From contig NZ_QRWD01000011.1 of NCBI RefSeq assembly GCF_003459505.1, forward strand, positions 1 to 64,000: a stretch of 64,000 nt of DNA, in the 5' to 3' direction. This DNA is from Collinsella sp. AF20-14LB (lineage in GTDB: Bacteria > Actinomycetota > Coriobacteriia > Coriobacteriales > Coriobacteriaceae). This document shows positions 29,889-39,033 of this stretch, piece after piece. Made by a program: the position numbers and the translations under genes. A model generated the notes under the pieces. That model was not told the DNA's origin. It ran no database searches and worked only from the letters and a program-made list of their open reading frames with translations. Position 1 is the first letter of the stretch; each line of letters starts with the position of its first letter.

Positions 29889-30548
29889 CTATTTCACTTC
29901 AAACCTTAAGAGCCTCCGCTCCGGCAGATCGGTCATCTTCATCGTGTAAGTCCCGGGAAATGCTTTCTCAAAACGGACGGTCTCGTAACCTTCGAAATAG
30001 TCGTTGGTGTTCTGCATCATAAATGGGACGAGCAACTCGTTTTCTGCCCCAACCTCCACGGCAAACGCAGCAGAGCCGCCAAGGACCGGCATGGCTTGCG
30101 TTATCAGATCGGTATTGACTACAAAATCATAGTTTGGCGCAGACTCCGGAACCAGATGCCAAACATACGCTTTGATTCCACCGTCGATATTATCCCTATT
30201 TCTGACACGCATCTTTACGGCGATAACGCACGTGATGTCGGCATCCTTCAGTCTCGTTTTCGTATCCACGGTGCCATATTTTGAATAATCGTCATGTGCT
30301 CGTTTGAGATACTCGCGCGGCGTGAGCAACTCCGCCCCGTCTATGCAAAACGAATACCCATCAGTCACCACATCCTTCGACCCCAGAAACGCTCCATCCA
30401 TCGAGAGCCATTCGCCCTCCGCGTAATATTTCTCAGGAATGACCGTCCGGTTCCCGTTAACGACGCTCACCCTCATGCCCGCAAGGCCGGCAGCAGCACA
30501 GCAAAAAAGCGCGAGCGCCGATCTTCTCGTCCACAGGGTCTTCTTCAT
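29889..30548 (-). CDS. Secreted protein, last gene of the ABC operon
   Basis: A 219-aa protein with a basic start (MKKTLWTRRSA) and a hydrophobic signal or anchor (about 9-28). The mature part is beta-rich, with KMRVRNRDNIDGGI and FMMQNTNDYFEGYETVRFEKAFPGTY, reminiscent of immunoglobulin-like DUF5067/DUF4352 surface domains; I am not sure of the family. The ATG at 30548 lies 11 bases after GGAAAGG; an in-frame GTG at 30557 overlaps the ATPase stop (GTGA) and is the alternative start. It is co-transcribed with the exporter. Confidence 0.65.
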   Translation of the reverse strand: MKKTLWTRRSALALFCCAAAGLAGMRVSVVNGNRTVIPEKYYAEGEWLSMDGAFLGSKDVVTDGYSFCIDGAELLTPREYLKRAHDDYSKYGTVDTKTRLKDADITCVIAVKMRVRNRDNIDGGIKAYVWHLVPESAPNYDFVVNTDLITQAMPVLGGSAAFAVEVGAENELLVPFMMQNTNDYFEGYETVRFEKAFPGTYTMKMTDLPERRLLRFEVK

Positions 30549-30553
30549 CGCGC

Positions 30554-31198
30554 TCACGACCTTTCCCGAACTTTCACAACGGCACCGTCGCGCATGCAGT
30601 AAACCCGATCGGCCAGTTCCTCGAGCACCTCTCCGTCATGGCTGGACAGAAGGACCTCACGACCCGTTGATGCCGCCATCGCCACAACGCGCTTGAGCAT
30701 TTCAACGCCCGCTTCGTCGAGGGCATTCGTTGGCTCATCGAGAACAAGCAGCTTCGGCTTCTCCATAATTGCCGCAGCTATCCCCAGACGCTGCTTCATC
30801 CCAAGCGAGTATGCTCGGAACTTCTTTTTTTCGTCTGCATCGAGCCCCACGAGCCGCAGGGCAGAGCGAATGTCCTCGGGGGTGGCAACGCCCTTGATCT
30901 GAGCGATGAGCTTCAGATTGTCGTAGCCAGACAGATATCCCAAAAAGGAAGGCGCCTCGATCAACATCCCCAGACTCGGCGGGAACGAGATGTCCGCCCC
31001 AAGCCTTTGGCCATCGATAGAGATTTCGCCTTCGGTAGGCTTGATCAACCCGCAAACCGCTCGCATGAGCATGGTCTTACCCGAACCGTTTATCCCCTGA
31101 AGCCCGACCACAGTCCCAGGGTCAACCTCGATGGACACGTTGCGCAGGACATCGTTTTTACCCATGCGCTTCGATACGCCCCTTACGATCACACTCAT
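30554..31198 (-). CDS. ABC transporter ATP-binding protein
   Basis: A 214-aa ATPase. Walker A is GINGSGKT (35-42), the signature motif reads YSLGMKQRLGIA, Walker B is LLVLDEPTNALD, and the H-loop is LLSSHD. The short signature with MKQ is typical of ABC-2 exporters for antimicrobial peptides or drugs. I chose ATG 31198, overlapping the permease stop as ATGA and preceded by GGGGGACAAG. It works with the two permeases upstream. Confidence 0.92.
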   Translation of the reverse strand: MSVIVRGVSKRMGKNDVLRNVSIEVDPGTVVGLQGINGSGKTMLMRAVCGLIKPTEGEISIDGQRLGADISFPPSLGMLIEAPSFLGYLSGYDNLKLIAQIKGVATPEDIRSALRLVGLDADEKKKFRAYSLGMKQRLGIAAAIMEKPKLLVLDEPTNALDEAGVEMLKRVVAMAASTGREVLLSSHDGEVLEELADRVYCMRDGAVVKVRERS

Positions 31199-32031
31199 AT
31201 CTTGTCCCCCTTTTCTATAAGGTCGGCCCTTCGAAACCACAGTCCACCCAACGATAGGCATAACGACATAAGCCCAATTGATGACAAGACACTCGAGCCC
31301 GCCGCGATTCCCTCTTTGACAATTCCACCCCAGCGCAACAGCATCAAGGCGTTACCCAATAGCGCCCAATGTCGTGCATATGCCGAGCAGATCAGGTAGC
31401 TCATTAAAACCACAAACGAGACTGACGACCCAAGCACAAACCCAACCGCTGCCTGCGCAAACGCAAGCGCCTCAAAAGCAAATAAGAGACCTATGAAAAA
31501 CGGCAGCGCATCTGCCTCGGCAGCTTTGAGAAACCACGGCGCCAAATTAGCCAGTTGAAGCGACTCACCATGAATGACCGCGCTGAACGAGGAGCTCACC
31601 ACCAAGCTCCAAATCACAACAGAGCAAACCACCACGAGCAGTGAAAATGCCGTTACTGCCGCCACCAAGATAAAACGCGAGACCCACCAAAGGGTTCTTG
31701 CCCGGCATCGAACAAGCGCTTGCAAACCAAACCCGCGCAACGATTCGGTCGGATAGTCGAGTGTTGTATAGAGAATAAGCAGAATGAGAAATAGCCATCC
31801 TAGCGGAGGCACAAACATGACCCCGGGCCTAGGCTCAAACGGAGCAGATCCGGCAAACACGAGCGCAAGATTATCCGCAAACCCCAAGGTATCCGTTCTA
31901 ACCCCATACACAGAAGACAATCCGTAGGCGTACACCAAGTTCGCAACGGTCACTGCCGCAATTGCAATAAAAGTGATGATGTTCTTCTTCAAAACGGTCC
32001 TCAGGTCCGCGGCGACCAGCCTAAACAGCAT
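31195..32031 (-). CDS. ABC-2 type permease, second subunit
   Basis: A 278-aa membrane protein with about six hydrophobic segments, beginning MLFRLVAADLRTVLKKNIITFIAIAAV, the cytoplasmic-helix-then-membrane start of ABC-2 permeases. The start ATG at 32031 overlaps the preceding stop by one base (TGATG), with GAGGTGG upstream, and its own stop overlaps the ATPase start. It would form a heterodimer with the permease at 32031-32912. The exported substrate is unknown. Confidence 0.78.
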   Translation of the reverse strand: MLFRLVAADLRTVLKKNIITFIAIAAVTVANLVYAYGLSSVYGVRTDTLGFADNLALVFAGSAPFEPRPGVMFVPPLGWLFLILLILYTTLDYPTESLRGFGLQALVRCRARTLWWVSRFILVAAVTAFSLLVVVCSVVIWSLVVSSSFSAVIHGESLQLANLAPWFLKAAEADALPFFIGLLFAFEALAFAQAAVGFVLGSSVSFVVLMSYLICSAYARHWALLGNALMLLRWGGIVKEGIAAGSSVLSSIGLMSLCLSLGGLWFRRADLIEKGDKI

Positions 32032-32912
32032 CAGACCACCTCGCGTCTTTTCCACGCCCCAGAAAAAGCCAACGAAGCAAGGGTCAATAATATGATTTCC
32101 GCAAAACCGGCTCGAATGTCTGGCCAGTTATTCAGCGATTCCGACCTGATGCTGTTGAGGATATTGCAGTTAAACCCCACACAAGCCATTACGCCGAAGA
32201 TCCAGCCATTTGCAAAATGCCACGCAACCATTAGCAGATACGGGACAATTATCGCTTTGATTCTGCTACGAAACAAAATTGAGAAGCCAGTTACAGCCAT
32301 GGATAAAGTCCCGAGCGTGACAGCATCGAACAGCGTGTATGCGAGCACATATGACAAAGGATGCGAATAAAATAGACCGGAGAAGTAGCTATGCAGGTAA
32401 AGTCCTACGTAAGTCGACTCATCGACCCGAGGAAGATACGCAGGAAAAAGCATCGAGACGATCAGGAAATTGACGAGCAGAGGAATGGCAGTCACTGTAA
32501 ACGCGGAGAGGAAAGCAGACAGCATCTTTACGTTCACGTACGCCTTTCTGGAAACGCGCGTGCATATCTGCATGTCATAACCACTCAAACGCTCAAAGAG
32601 ACACGACCAAGATCCAGCCAACATTGCAAGCAGGGGCAGTACATAGAAAAACACCGACGCAGACAGTGGCGCGTTCGCGCTCACAACAATCCAGTTACCG
32701 AAGCTGCTTTCACGTGTTTGACCGAGATAATTTTCGGCTTGCACGCCAACGCCGTAACCAAAAGAAAGAAGGTTGTGGCGCTCTTTTTCCAAATTTGCCC
32801 ACGGCTCCAGCGCGGCAGCTATTGCAACTGCGACCGCAATCAAGAGAGCAAGGATAAAAGCTGGACGTCTAATCGTTTTCGACAGTTCGTATCTTGCGAG
32901 CTTTTGGTTCAT
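32031..32912 (-). CDS. ABC-2 type permease, first subunit
   Basis: A 293-aa protein. The opening MNQKLARYELSKTIRRPAFILALLIAV is typical of ABC-2 permeases, followed by a large extracytoplasmic loop (about 40-105) and about five further helices. The ATG at 32912 follows GGGGGAGGAGG, a very strong ribosome site. It is coupled to the next permease by TGATG. Base composition is more AT-rich than in the housekeeping genes nearby, as in the rest of this exporter operon. Confidence 0.8.
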   Translation of the reverse strand: MNQKLARYELSKTIRRPAFILALLIAVAVAIAAALEPWANLEKERHNLLSFGYGVGVQAENYLGQTRESSFGNWIVVSANAPLSASVFFYVLPLLAMLAGSWSCLFERLSGYDMQICTRVSRKAYVNVKMLSAFLSAFTVTAIPLLVNFLIVSMLFPAYLPRVDESTYVGLYLHSYFSGLFYSHPLSYVLAYTLFDAVTLGTLSMAVTGFSILFRSRIKAIIVPYLLMVAWHFANGWIFGVMACVGFNCNILNSIRSESLNNWPDIRAGFAEIILLTLASLAFSGAWKRREVV

Positions 32913-32966
32913 ACGTCCTCCTCCCCCTTCCGACCCAGAAAGCCGGAAGGGAGCCATTTCAAACAA

Positions 32967-33479
32967 CTATGCGGGAAGCTTGTGGAAATGCCCGACGCAG
33001 TCGGGGCTCCATACACCAATAACAGTGCCGTAGCCAGACTCCGCCCATGCAGTCAGTCGCGCCGCAGATCGCCCGTTCTCACGGACGAGGTTATACATTT
33101 CCCACTGTCCCTTGTGATTCGAACGATACGTTCCCTGAGTACAATTCATGCTGCCGCTACCGCTTGTGTTATACGCACCGTCTGTATATAACCGAAGCGG
33201 ATTTCCCGTATGGCCCTGGATATCCAGATAGAGCGATGAGGAATCATCCTTTTGACGGTAGCCAGTTGCACTCGTCCCGGCACATTGAAAACTAAATGCC
33301 TTATCGGCATTGTTCGTACAGGTCGTAATTCCCGTATCGGCGTTTTGAGTAATGCTGGAAACCTGAGAGGTGTCAAACTCCTCTTGTGCAAACGATGCAG
33401 CGGGAACCCCTAGGGACAGACCAGCTGCAATCACCAAGCCGACTCCGATTCGAGCAATAGCGCTCCTTGGCTTAATCAT
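32967..33479 (-). CDS. Small secreted protein (DUF2712-like)
   Basis: A 170-aa secreted protein. A clear signal peptide (about 1-32, IARIGVGLVIAAGLSLGVPAASFAQ with an ASFAQ cleavage region) precedes a mature domain with DKAFSFQCAGTSATGYRQKDDSSSLYL, WEMYNLVRENGRSAARLTAW and GVWSPDCVGHFHKLP. This resembles the poorly characterised DUF2712 secreted proteins, which also tend to sit beside ABC exporters. It has four cysteines that could form two disulfides. The start ATG 33479 follows GGAGAAGG. It leads the exporter operon, 54 bases before the first permease. Confidence 0.7.
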   Translation of the reverse strand: MIKPRSAIARIGVGLVIAAGLSLGVPAASFAQEEFDTSQVSSITQNADTGITTCTNNADKAFSFQCAGTSATGYRQKDDSSSLYLDIQGHTGNPLRLYTDGAYNTSGSGSMNCTQGTYRSNHKGQWEMYNLVRENGRSAARLTAWAESGYGTVIGVWSPDCVGHFHKLPA

Positions 33480-33588
33480 GGCCTTCTCCAATCAAAAGCG
33501 GTTAACAATGCGTCGATGCACGGCAACCTTCGCATGAATAGAGAAAGATGTCTGTAAACACCCGCTATTGAGTTGATTGCTCAGGCGT

Positions 33589-35724
33589 TTACACGTTATT
33601 TACCTGCGATAACAATAAAATTAGCTCCGCCTTATTCTTGATCTTCAACTGGCGGTAAGATGCAGACCGCAGCGCTTGCACCGTAGATGCAGCGTAACCG
33701 ACATCCTCCGCAATGGCCTTTGTCGTTGCCCCCTCTGCCGTCATCAGCAAAATTTGCGACTGAACATCAGAAAGGGAGCGCGACGTAAGCAGGGCCAGCT
33801 GGCGCACGCGGGCCGTTTCGGTGGACCCGTTCGCCCGGTACTCCAAGACGGCCTTCTCGTCCTCAACCGAGCGGGCGAGCGCGATGTGCGTAACGAACAT
33901 GGGCACAGACCAGCAAACAATCACCGTTGCCACGACGACATTGACAGCCGAACTTTGCCCCAACAACGACGCGAGGAACAACGGCTCGAAAACCGTCAGA
34001 TCCTGCACCATATTGAGCAAGACAGCCCAAACAGGAGCCGTCGCCCCGAAGCAAAGCATCCATATCCCAAGCATTTTGCGCTGCGGACAGCTTCGCATCA
34101 CTATATATGTGAGCAGCACCCCCGTCAGCACCGCAAGTCCATGGATTCGCCCCCTAGCGACCGCATAGATTAAGGCAACCATGCCCATTGACACCAACGG
34201 CACGATAGCCCGAGCATGGGCATGCACCTTAAACGGACGCAGCCCAACAGCGAGCGAAGCCGTAGACGCCACGCCGCAAAACAGGACCGGCACAGCCATC
34301 AACGGATCGCGTATGCACCTCCATGCCGCGATATAGACAAAAGCCCATTCCACGGCAGACAGTATCGCCCACACGCACGGGCTTCCGAGCCCAATCGCTT
34401 CACCCGCTCTATCCAGCGCAGCGCCACGATTCGCTTTTCCACCCGCGTAGCGTAGCGACAGAAGCAGTCCGAGACCCAATGCGTAGCTTAAGAGGGAAAA
34501 GGCGACAGCCCGCGAAACACCGGACCCCCAATCGCTATCCGCCATTACCAAGGGCCCCGCCGCAAGGAGGATAAAGAATAATGTGAGCAGGTATCGAAAC
34601 AGCCGGCGCGTTCGAGCTGATGCCACTATATCGTCAGCATGCCGCTGCGGTAGCTCATGCCCTACAGTATCGCCCTCACCCGCAAACAGCGCCACGAGCT
34701 CGCGTGAGCCCGCAACCGACGCCTTCCCGTATGCTCGGTGAAGCGTTGTTCTCACCGTCGATGGCTTCGTATCCGTCTCCTTGGCAATTTCCGCCGGCGT
34801 TTTCCCTTTGAGCAGCAGTCGAACAAACTGCTCTTCTCTAGGCGACAGGGCAGGGGAAAACACCCCCGCATCGAATGTGTCGGACGCACAGGCGATATCC
34901 GAATTGTTGTCCCGTTTCCCCCTTAGCAACATGCATACGAAGGCAGCAGCGATAACGGACCCCATCGCCAGCAATGCAATGACCACGGCATCGCTTGCGA
35001 AGTATGCCGCCTCAACAGCCGGAATAAGACCAATAGGAACTGCTACGAGCACAGAACAGGCAAACACGTCGCGCCGCCCATGGCCAAAGGCACGAGGGCG
35101 GCAAAACGGCGGGGCCACAGTCAATGCGAGATAGACCAACGGAATTAAAAGCGCAAGGCCAATTGACGCGGCCGTTACAGGGGGCATCCCCCATGGCTCG
35201 GGAACGACTCTCCATGAAACTCGACAGCAAAACAGCAGGCAAGACATGACGGCTATTGTTTCTGTAAAAATCGCGTCCTGCGGGTGACGAGTTTCCCTTT
35301 CGTCAGTCCGTGTCGACCTCTGCGTCAAAGGAGAGTCCGCCGTGCCCCAAATAACATATGAGAGAAGCAGCGACCCAACAAAGCACGAGACACACGAAAC
35401 GCCATGTAACAACCAAATCGGTGCAAACACGATTGGAATAGAGTCTCCGCGAGCATAGAAAGCCAGGTCGGCCCATTCGGGAACCGTTGCAATAACACCA
35501 AGGAAAACACCGATGGCACCGAGATGCCTCGGCCTTCTCATTCCCCCCTTGCATAGCGCAGCACCATGAACAAACGCCGCGAGGCATGCGCCCAGGATAA
35601 CGAGCCAGGTCATTGCACCTGACGCTAGGCCGATTGAAGATGAAAACCGGTGATAAGGGGTGACCGCCATTACGACAAGCGCAATGGCGCAGGCAAATGT
35701 AGCAGAACGGCGGGAAAAGAGCAT
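33589..35724 (-). CDS. Duplicated LuxR-type membrane regulator with two HTH domains
   Basis: A 711-aa protein in two similar halves. Residues about 5-265 hold about eight hydrophobic segments followed by a LuxR HTH at about 293-345 (LSPREEQFVRLLLKGKTPAE, then STVRTTLHRAYGK). Residues about 365-625 hold another eight or so segments followed by a second LuxR HTH at about 646-708 (LSDVQSQILLMTAEGATTKA, then STVQALRSASYRQL). Membrane LuxR regulators with one C-terminal HTH are abundant in Coriobacteriia; the fused double form is unusual. TATGGAGGCC precedes the ATG at 35724. It is upstream of, and on the same strand as, the secreted protein/ABC operon and probably regulates it (inference). Confidence 0.85.
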   Translation of the reverse strand: MLFSRRSATFACAIALVVMAVTPYHRFSSSIGLASGAMTWLVILGACLAAFVHGAALCKGGMRRPRHLGAIGVFLGVIATVPEWADLAFYARGDSIPIVFAPIWLLHGVSCVSCFVGSLLLSYVIWGTADSPLTQRSTRTDERETRHPQDAIFTETIAVMSCLLFCCRVSWRVVPEPWGMPPVTAASIGLALLIPLVYLALTVAPPFCRPRAFGHGRRDVFACSVLVAVPIGLIPAVEAAYFASDAVVIALLAMGSVIAAAFVCMLLRGKRDNNSDIACASDTFDAGVFSPALSPREEQFVRLLLKGKTPAEIAKETDTKPSTVRTTLHRAYGKASVAGSRELVALFAGEGDTVGHELPQRHADDIVASARTRRLFRYLLTLFFILLAAGPLVMADSDWGSGVSRAVAFSLLSYALGLGLLLSLRYAGGKANRGAALDRAGEAIGLGSPCVWAILSAVEWAFVYIAAWRCIRDPLMAVPVLFCGVASTASLAVGLRPFKVHAHARAIVPLVSMGMVALIYAVARGRIHGLAVLTGVLLTYIVMRSCPQRKMLGIWMLCFGATAPVWAVLLNMVQDLTVFEPLFLASLLGQSSAVNVVVATVIVCWSVPMFVTHIALARSVEDEKAVLEYRANGSTETARVRQLALLTSRSLSDVQSQILLMTAEGATTKAIAEDVGYAASTVQALRSASYRQLKIKNKAELILLLSQVNNV

Positions 35725-35864
35725 ACGGCCTCCATAGCGTGTCATTATATCGCTCGAGCCGCTCGTTTATCTCTGTTCTCACACCAGCCAGCATCAATGA
35801 TTCAGGCGAACTCCAATCCGCGCCAGATCACGGTCCGGCTTTTGTTCGCAGTCCCCACATCAAA

Positions 35865-36004
35865 GCGGGATGCGGTTTCCTTTTGGACGCCGGTTCGGAA
35901 AGCGCATCCCGTTCCAGGGCAATATTCTGGGATGCAGTTTCCGCAGCCCACCCCATTTGGAAAGCGCATCCCATAATTTGGCTGAAAACTGAGATGCGCT
36001 TTCC
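35865..36004. repeat. Alternating 15-bp motif array, locus A
   Basis: Five copies of GGAAAGCGCATCCCA or its reverse complement start at 35865(-), 35897(+), 35928(-), 35959(+) and 35990(-): spacings 32, 31, 31, 31, with strictly alternating orientation and unrelated 16-bp spacers. A possible weak sixth copy (CTCGCATCCC) lies at 36039-36048. The rest of the 35725-36163 gap shows no gene. Confidence 0.9.
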
Positions 36005-36163
36005 AAACGAGCCGAAACGGGCCGAATCGATCGGGCCACCTCGCATCCCGCTATCCTCGCCATCTGCCCGAGCGTGCTACACTAGCAGCATCTATGCCAC
36101 CGCGAACGGCTCGGCCCCGCGCCCGCCGCTCGCAAACGAACTTTAAACGCACGAGGGTTGGCC

Positions 36164-38017
36164 ATGCCGCTTTTCTCGCAACATACCGCCCGGTTCTCGC
36201 CGGACGTTCCTTTGGAGGGCACCAGCTCTCGCGAGCTGCTCAAGCGGTACCAGCCGCTCGAGACACTTGCGACCGGCGGTTTTGGCTCCATCGAGATCTG
36301 CCGCGACACGCACCTGCGCCGCCGCGTCGCCATTAAACGCATCCCCCTTATCAACGGTGCCGGCATGCCCGCTAGCGACATCATGGATGTCCTGCGCGAG
36401 GCGCACACTGCCGCCATGCTTCAACATCCCAACATCGTGCAGGTCATCGACTTTACGCACGACACCGCCTATGCCTACCTGGTTATGGAATATGTCGATG
36501 GCATGTCGCTGGCCGAGTTTTTGCACCGCGCGGACGGCCACTCACTTACCTTTGACGAGGCCGCGGCCATTGCCGATGCCCTGGGCCAGGCGCTCACCTT
36601 CGCCCACAGTAATGGCGTACTCCACCTGGACATTAAGCCCGCCAACGTGCTCATCGACCACTCGGGCAATGTAAAGCTCACCGACTTTGGCATGGCGCGG
36701 CTGTCGTCCGCCGGTGGCTTTGGCGGCTCACGCGGCGGCACCATCGGCTACATGCCGCCCGAGCAGCTCGATATCGAGACCGGCACGGTCGACGAGCGCG
36801 CCGATGTCTTTGCCCTCGCCTGTGTGATCTACGAGGGCCTGTGCGGCAGCGCTCCTTTTATGGCGGCCACGCCCGCCGACTCGCTCGGCCGCATCATCGG
36901 CGGCGCCACCTATCCCAGCGAGCTGATACCACACTTTCCCCCGGGAGCCGAGGCCGCGCTCATGAGCGCGCTCTCCCCCATGCCGCAGGACCGCCCCAAC
37001 AGCATCGAGGCATTTTGCGACCAGCTCCTTGCCGGTCTGGGCAGCGTGCGCGAAGGCCGTCGCAGCCTGGAGCAAATGGTTGGCGAACTTTCGGATGACG
37101 AGCAGGAGCTCGACGATATCGAGCCGTCGCACTACGAGGACGACACCATCGAAGTCGACCCCGCACTCGGCTGGGCAGGCACGCGCTGGAGCCATGCGCG
37201 CGACTACGCCATGCACGCTATCTCGGCGCTAACGTGCGGCGCCTTTAGCTTTTTGCTGATGCAGACGGCCGGCGTCGCGGCGCTTCCCGGCCTGGTCATT
37301 GCGGCTATCGCGATCGGAGCGGCGGCCGGCCTGGCCCCCCAGATTGGCTCGGCCATCTCGGCTGTGGGCTTTTTGGTGCTCATGGCAAACGCCACCATGC
37401 AGGCACAGGGCGTCCTGTCGATGTTGCCCGTCGCGGTGATCTTTGCCGCCGCCATGTCCGGTTGGTGGATCGCCTGGGGTCGCACCGAGGCTGCCGCGAG
37501 CGCCGCACTCACCTGTGCACTCGCGCTTGGCTGTCTGACCGGCAATACCTTCCTGGCAGCTGGGGTCACCGCCGGCGTCGCGTCATTTTGGCTCGGCCCG
37601 GCAAGCGCCGCCGCGGCAACGGGCATGGGCGCACTTTTTGCCCGTCTGGCCACGGTCGCGCTTTCAGCCGGAGGCGTGCTGGGGCTCGGTAACGTTGCCG
37701 CAGCGCTGGGAGACCCACTCCTTTGGGCTGCCTTTGTGCTGGTAGCGGCAACTGCCGCGGCGTCATCTGCGCTGCTCAACGCCCATGCCAAGCGTGCCGA
37801 TCAGGGCTCAAACCTTGCCGTAATCGCCGCCATCGCTGTCGCCGGCATCGGCTGCGCAGCGGCGTCCTGTCTTGCACACCATATGGAAATTGCCAGCCTT
37901 GCAGCCGCGGTCGTCGCCAAGGCGGCGGTTGCGGGAACCCTATCCTCTATAATCGTTGGGATATGCCTATATTTGCTCGGATACCAAAGAACCTATACGG
38001 AGAGTGATCTTTCGTGA
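36164..38017 (+). CDS. Ser/Thr protein kinase with multi-pass C-terminus
   Basis: A 617-aa kinase, first gene of the growth-control cluster. Glycine loop GGFGSI (38-43), K58 in VAIKRI, E79, catalytic loop HLDIKPANVL (154-163) and TDFG (D174). The arginine of HRD is replaced by leucine, making it a non-RD kinase that may not need activation-loop phosphorylation. The C-terminal third (about 345-610) is a block of some eight Ala/Gly-rich helices, unlike PknA, which has one. The ATG at 36164 follows GAGGG. Its stop overlaps the fhaA start (GTGA). It takes the PknA position in the cluster. Confidence 0.87.
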   Translation: MPLFSQHTARFSPDVPLEGTSSRELLKRYQPLETLATGGFGSIEICRDTHLRRRVAIKRIPLINGAGMPASDIMDVLREAHTAAMLQHPNIVQVIDFTHDTAYAYLVMEYVDGMSLAEFLHRADGHSLTFDEAAAIADALGQALTFAHSNGVLHLDIKPANVLIDHSGNVKLTDFGMARLSSAGGFGGSRGGTIGYMPPEQLDIETGTVDERADVFALACVIYEGLCGSAPFMAATPADSLGRIIGGATYPSELIPHFPPGAEAALMSALSPMPQDRPNSIEAFCDQLLAGLGSVREGRRSLEQMVGELSDDEQELDDIEPSHYEDDTIEVDPALGWAGTRWSHARDYAMHAISALTCGAFSFLLMQTAGVAALPGLVIAAIAIGAAAGLAPQIGSAISAVGFLVLMANATMQAQGVLSMLPVAVIFAAAMSGWWIAWGRTEAAASAALTCALALGCLTGNTFLAAGVTAGVASFWLGPASAAAATGMGALFARLATVALSAGGVLGLGNVAAALGDPLLWAAFVLVAATAAASSALLNAHAKRADQGSNLAVIAAIAVAGIGCAAASCLAHHMEIASLAAAVVAKAAVAGTLSSIIVGICLYLLGYQRTYTESDLS

Positions 38018-39027
38018 ACTTCCTGAACATCTTCGAGGACCACGTGGCCGGCATCTTCGGTGCCACCCGTGCCCCGTTCTCCTTTAAGAAGCTTGCCAAG
38101 CAGGCCGCTCGCGACATGGAGGATCAGACTCTGGTGATCAACGGCGTCAACACGGCGCCGGCACTCTATACCATCCTGATCGCCGCCGACGACGATCCCA
38201 TGCTCGCCCCGTTCTACCCCGAGCTTTCGCGCGAGGTCCGCGAGTTTGTGAAGGCGCAGGCCGAAAAGCGCCGCTATGTCTTTGTCGGCGAGCCCCTCGT
38301 GCGCTTTATGATCGATCCGCAGCTGCGCGCCGGCAAGTTCTCGGTCTTTGCCGAGAACGTCGATGCCCCCACGCTCGGCCGCCTGTACGAAGAAGAGCGC
38401 GCCTATCAAAACGGTCTGGGCCAAAACAACTCCGCGGCAAGCCGTGCCGCCAGCGCCCCGCGCGCCGGCCAGCAGCAGTTTGCTGCCCCGCAGCAGCAGC
38501 GCCCCGCCGCCATGCCCCAGCAGCAGCCGACGCCTCGCGCCGCCGCTCCCGACCCGCTTGCCGTGGCAGACCCCTTCGCGCCTAGCGTCCCCGACCCCGC
38601 CGCAGCACCCATCCCGGTGCCGCAGACCGTCTCGCGCGACGCGCTTGCCGGCATGGGCGGAGCCGCCGCGACCGGTGCCGCCGTGGGCCTAGGCGCCGCA
38701 GCCGGCATCGCCTCCAACATGGCGAGCACTCGCGCCCCGCAGCGCCCGCTCGCCCAGCTCGTCGACGTCGTGAGCGGCGAGAGCCATAGCATCACCTCCG
38801 CACAGGTGACTATCGGTCGCGAGCGCTCGGTTTCCGATATTGCCCTGCGCGACCCCAACGTGTCGCGCCGCCACGCCCAGCTCACCTTTACGGGCTCGGA
38901 TTGGTCGATCGAGGACCTCAATTCCACCAACGGCACGCTCGTCAACAACCGCCGCATTACGCGCTGCCCGCTGCGCAACGGCGATCTGCTGACGTTTGGC
39001 CTGAGCACCTTTGAATTTAGGGGATAG
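38014..39027 (+). CDS. fhaA: FhaA-like DUF3662/FHA protein
   Basis: A 337-aa protein with an N-terminal DUF3662 domain (about 1-115, MNFLNIFEDHVAGIFGATRA), a Gln/Ala/Pro-rich linker (about 130-240) and a C-terminal FHA domain (about 255-337) with VTIGRERSVSDIALRDPNVS, RRHAQL and DLNSTNGTLVNNR. In mycobacteria FhaA binds phosphorylated MviN and regulates peptidoglycan precursor export. The start is GTG 38014, overlapping the kinase stop, with GGAGAG upstream. The gene order matches actinobacterial pknAB clusters. Confidence 0.9.
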   Translation: MNFLNIFEDHVAGIFGATRAPFSFKKLAKQAARDMEDQTLVINGVNTAPALYTILIAADDDPMLAPFYPELSREVREFVKAQAEKRRYVFVGEPLVRFMIDPQLRAGKFSVFAENVDAPTLGRLYEEERAYQNGLGQNNSAASRAASAPRAGQQQFAAPQQQRPAAMPQQQPTPRAAAPDPLAVADPFAPSVPDPAAAPIPVPQTVSRDALAGMGGAAATGAAVGLGAAAGIASNMASTRAPQRPLAQLVDVVSGESHSITSAQVTIGRERSVSDIALRDPNVSRRHAQLTFTGSDWSIEDLNSTNGTLVNNRRITRCPLRNGDLLTFGLSTFEFRG

Positions 39028-39033
39028 TCGCTT

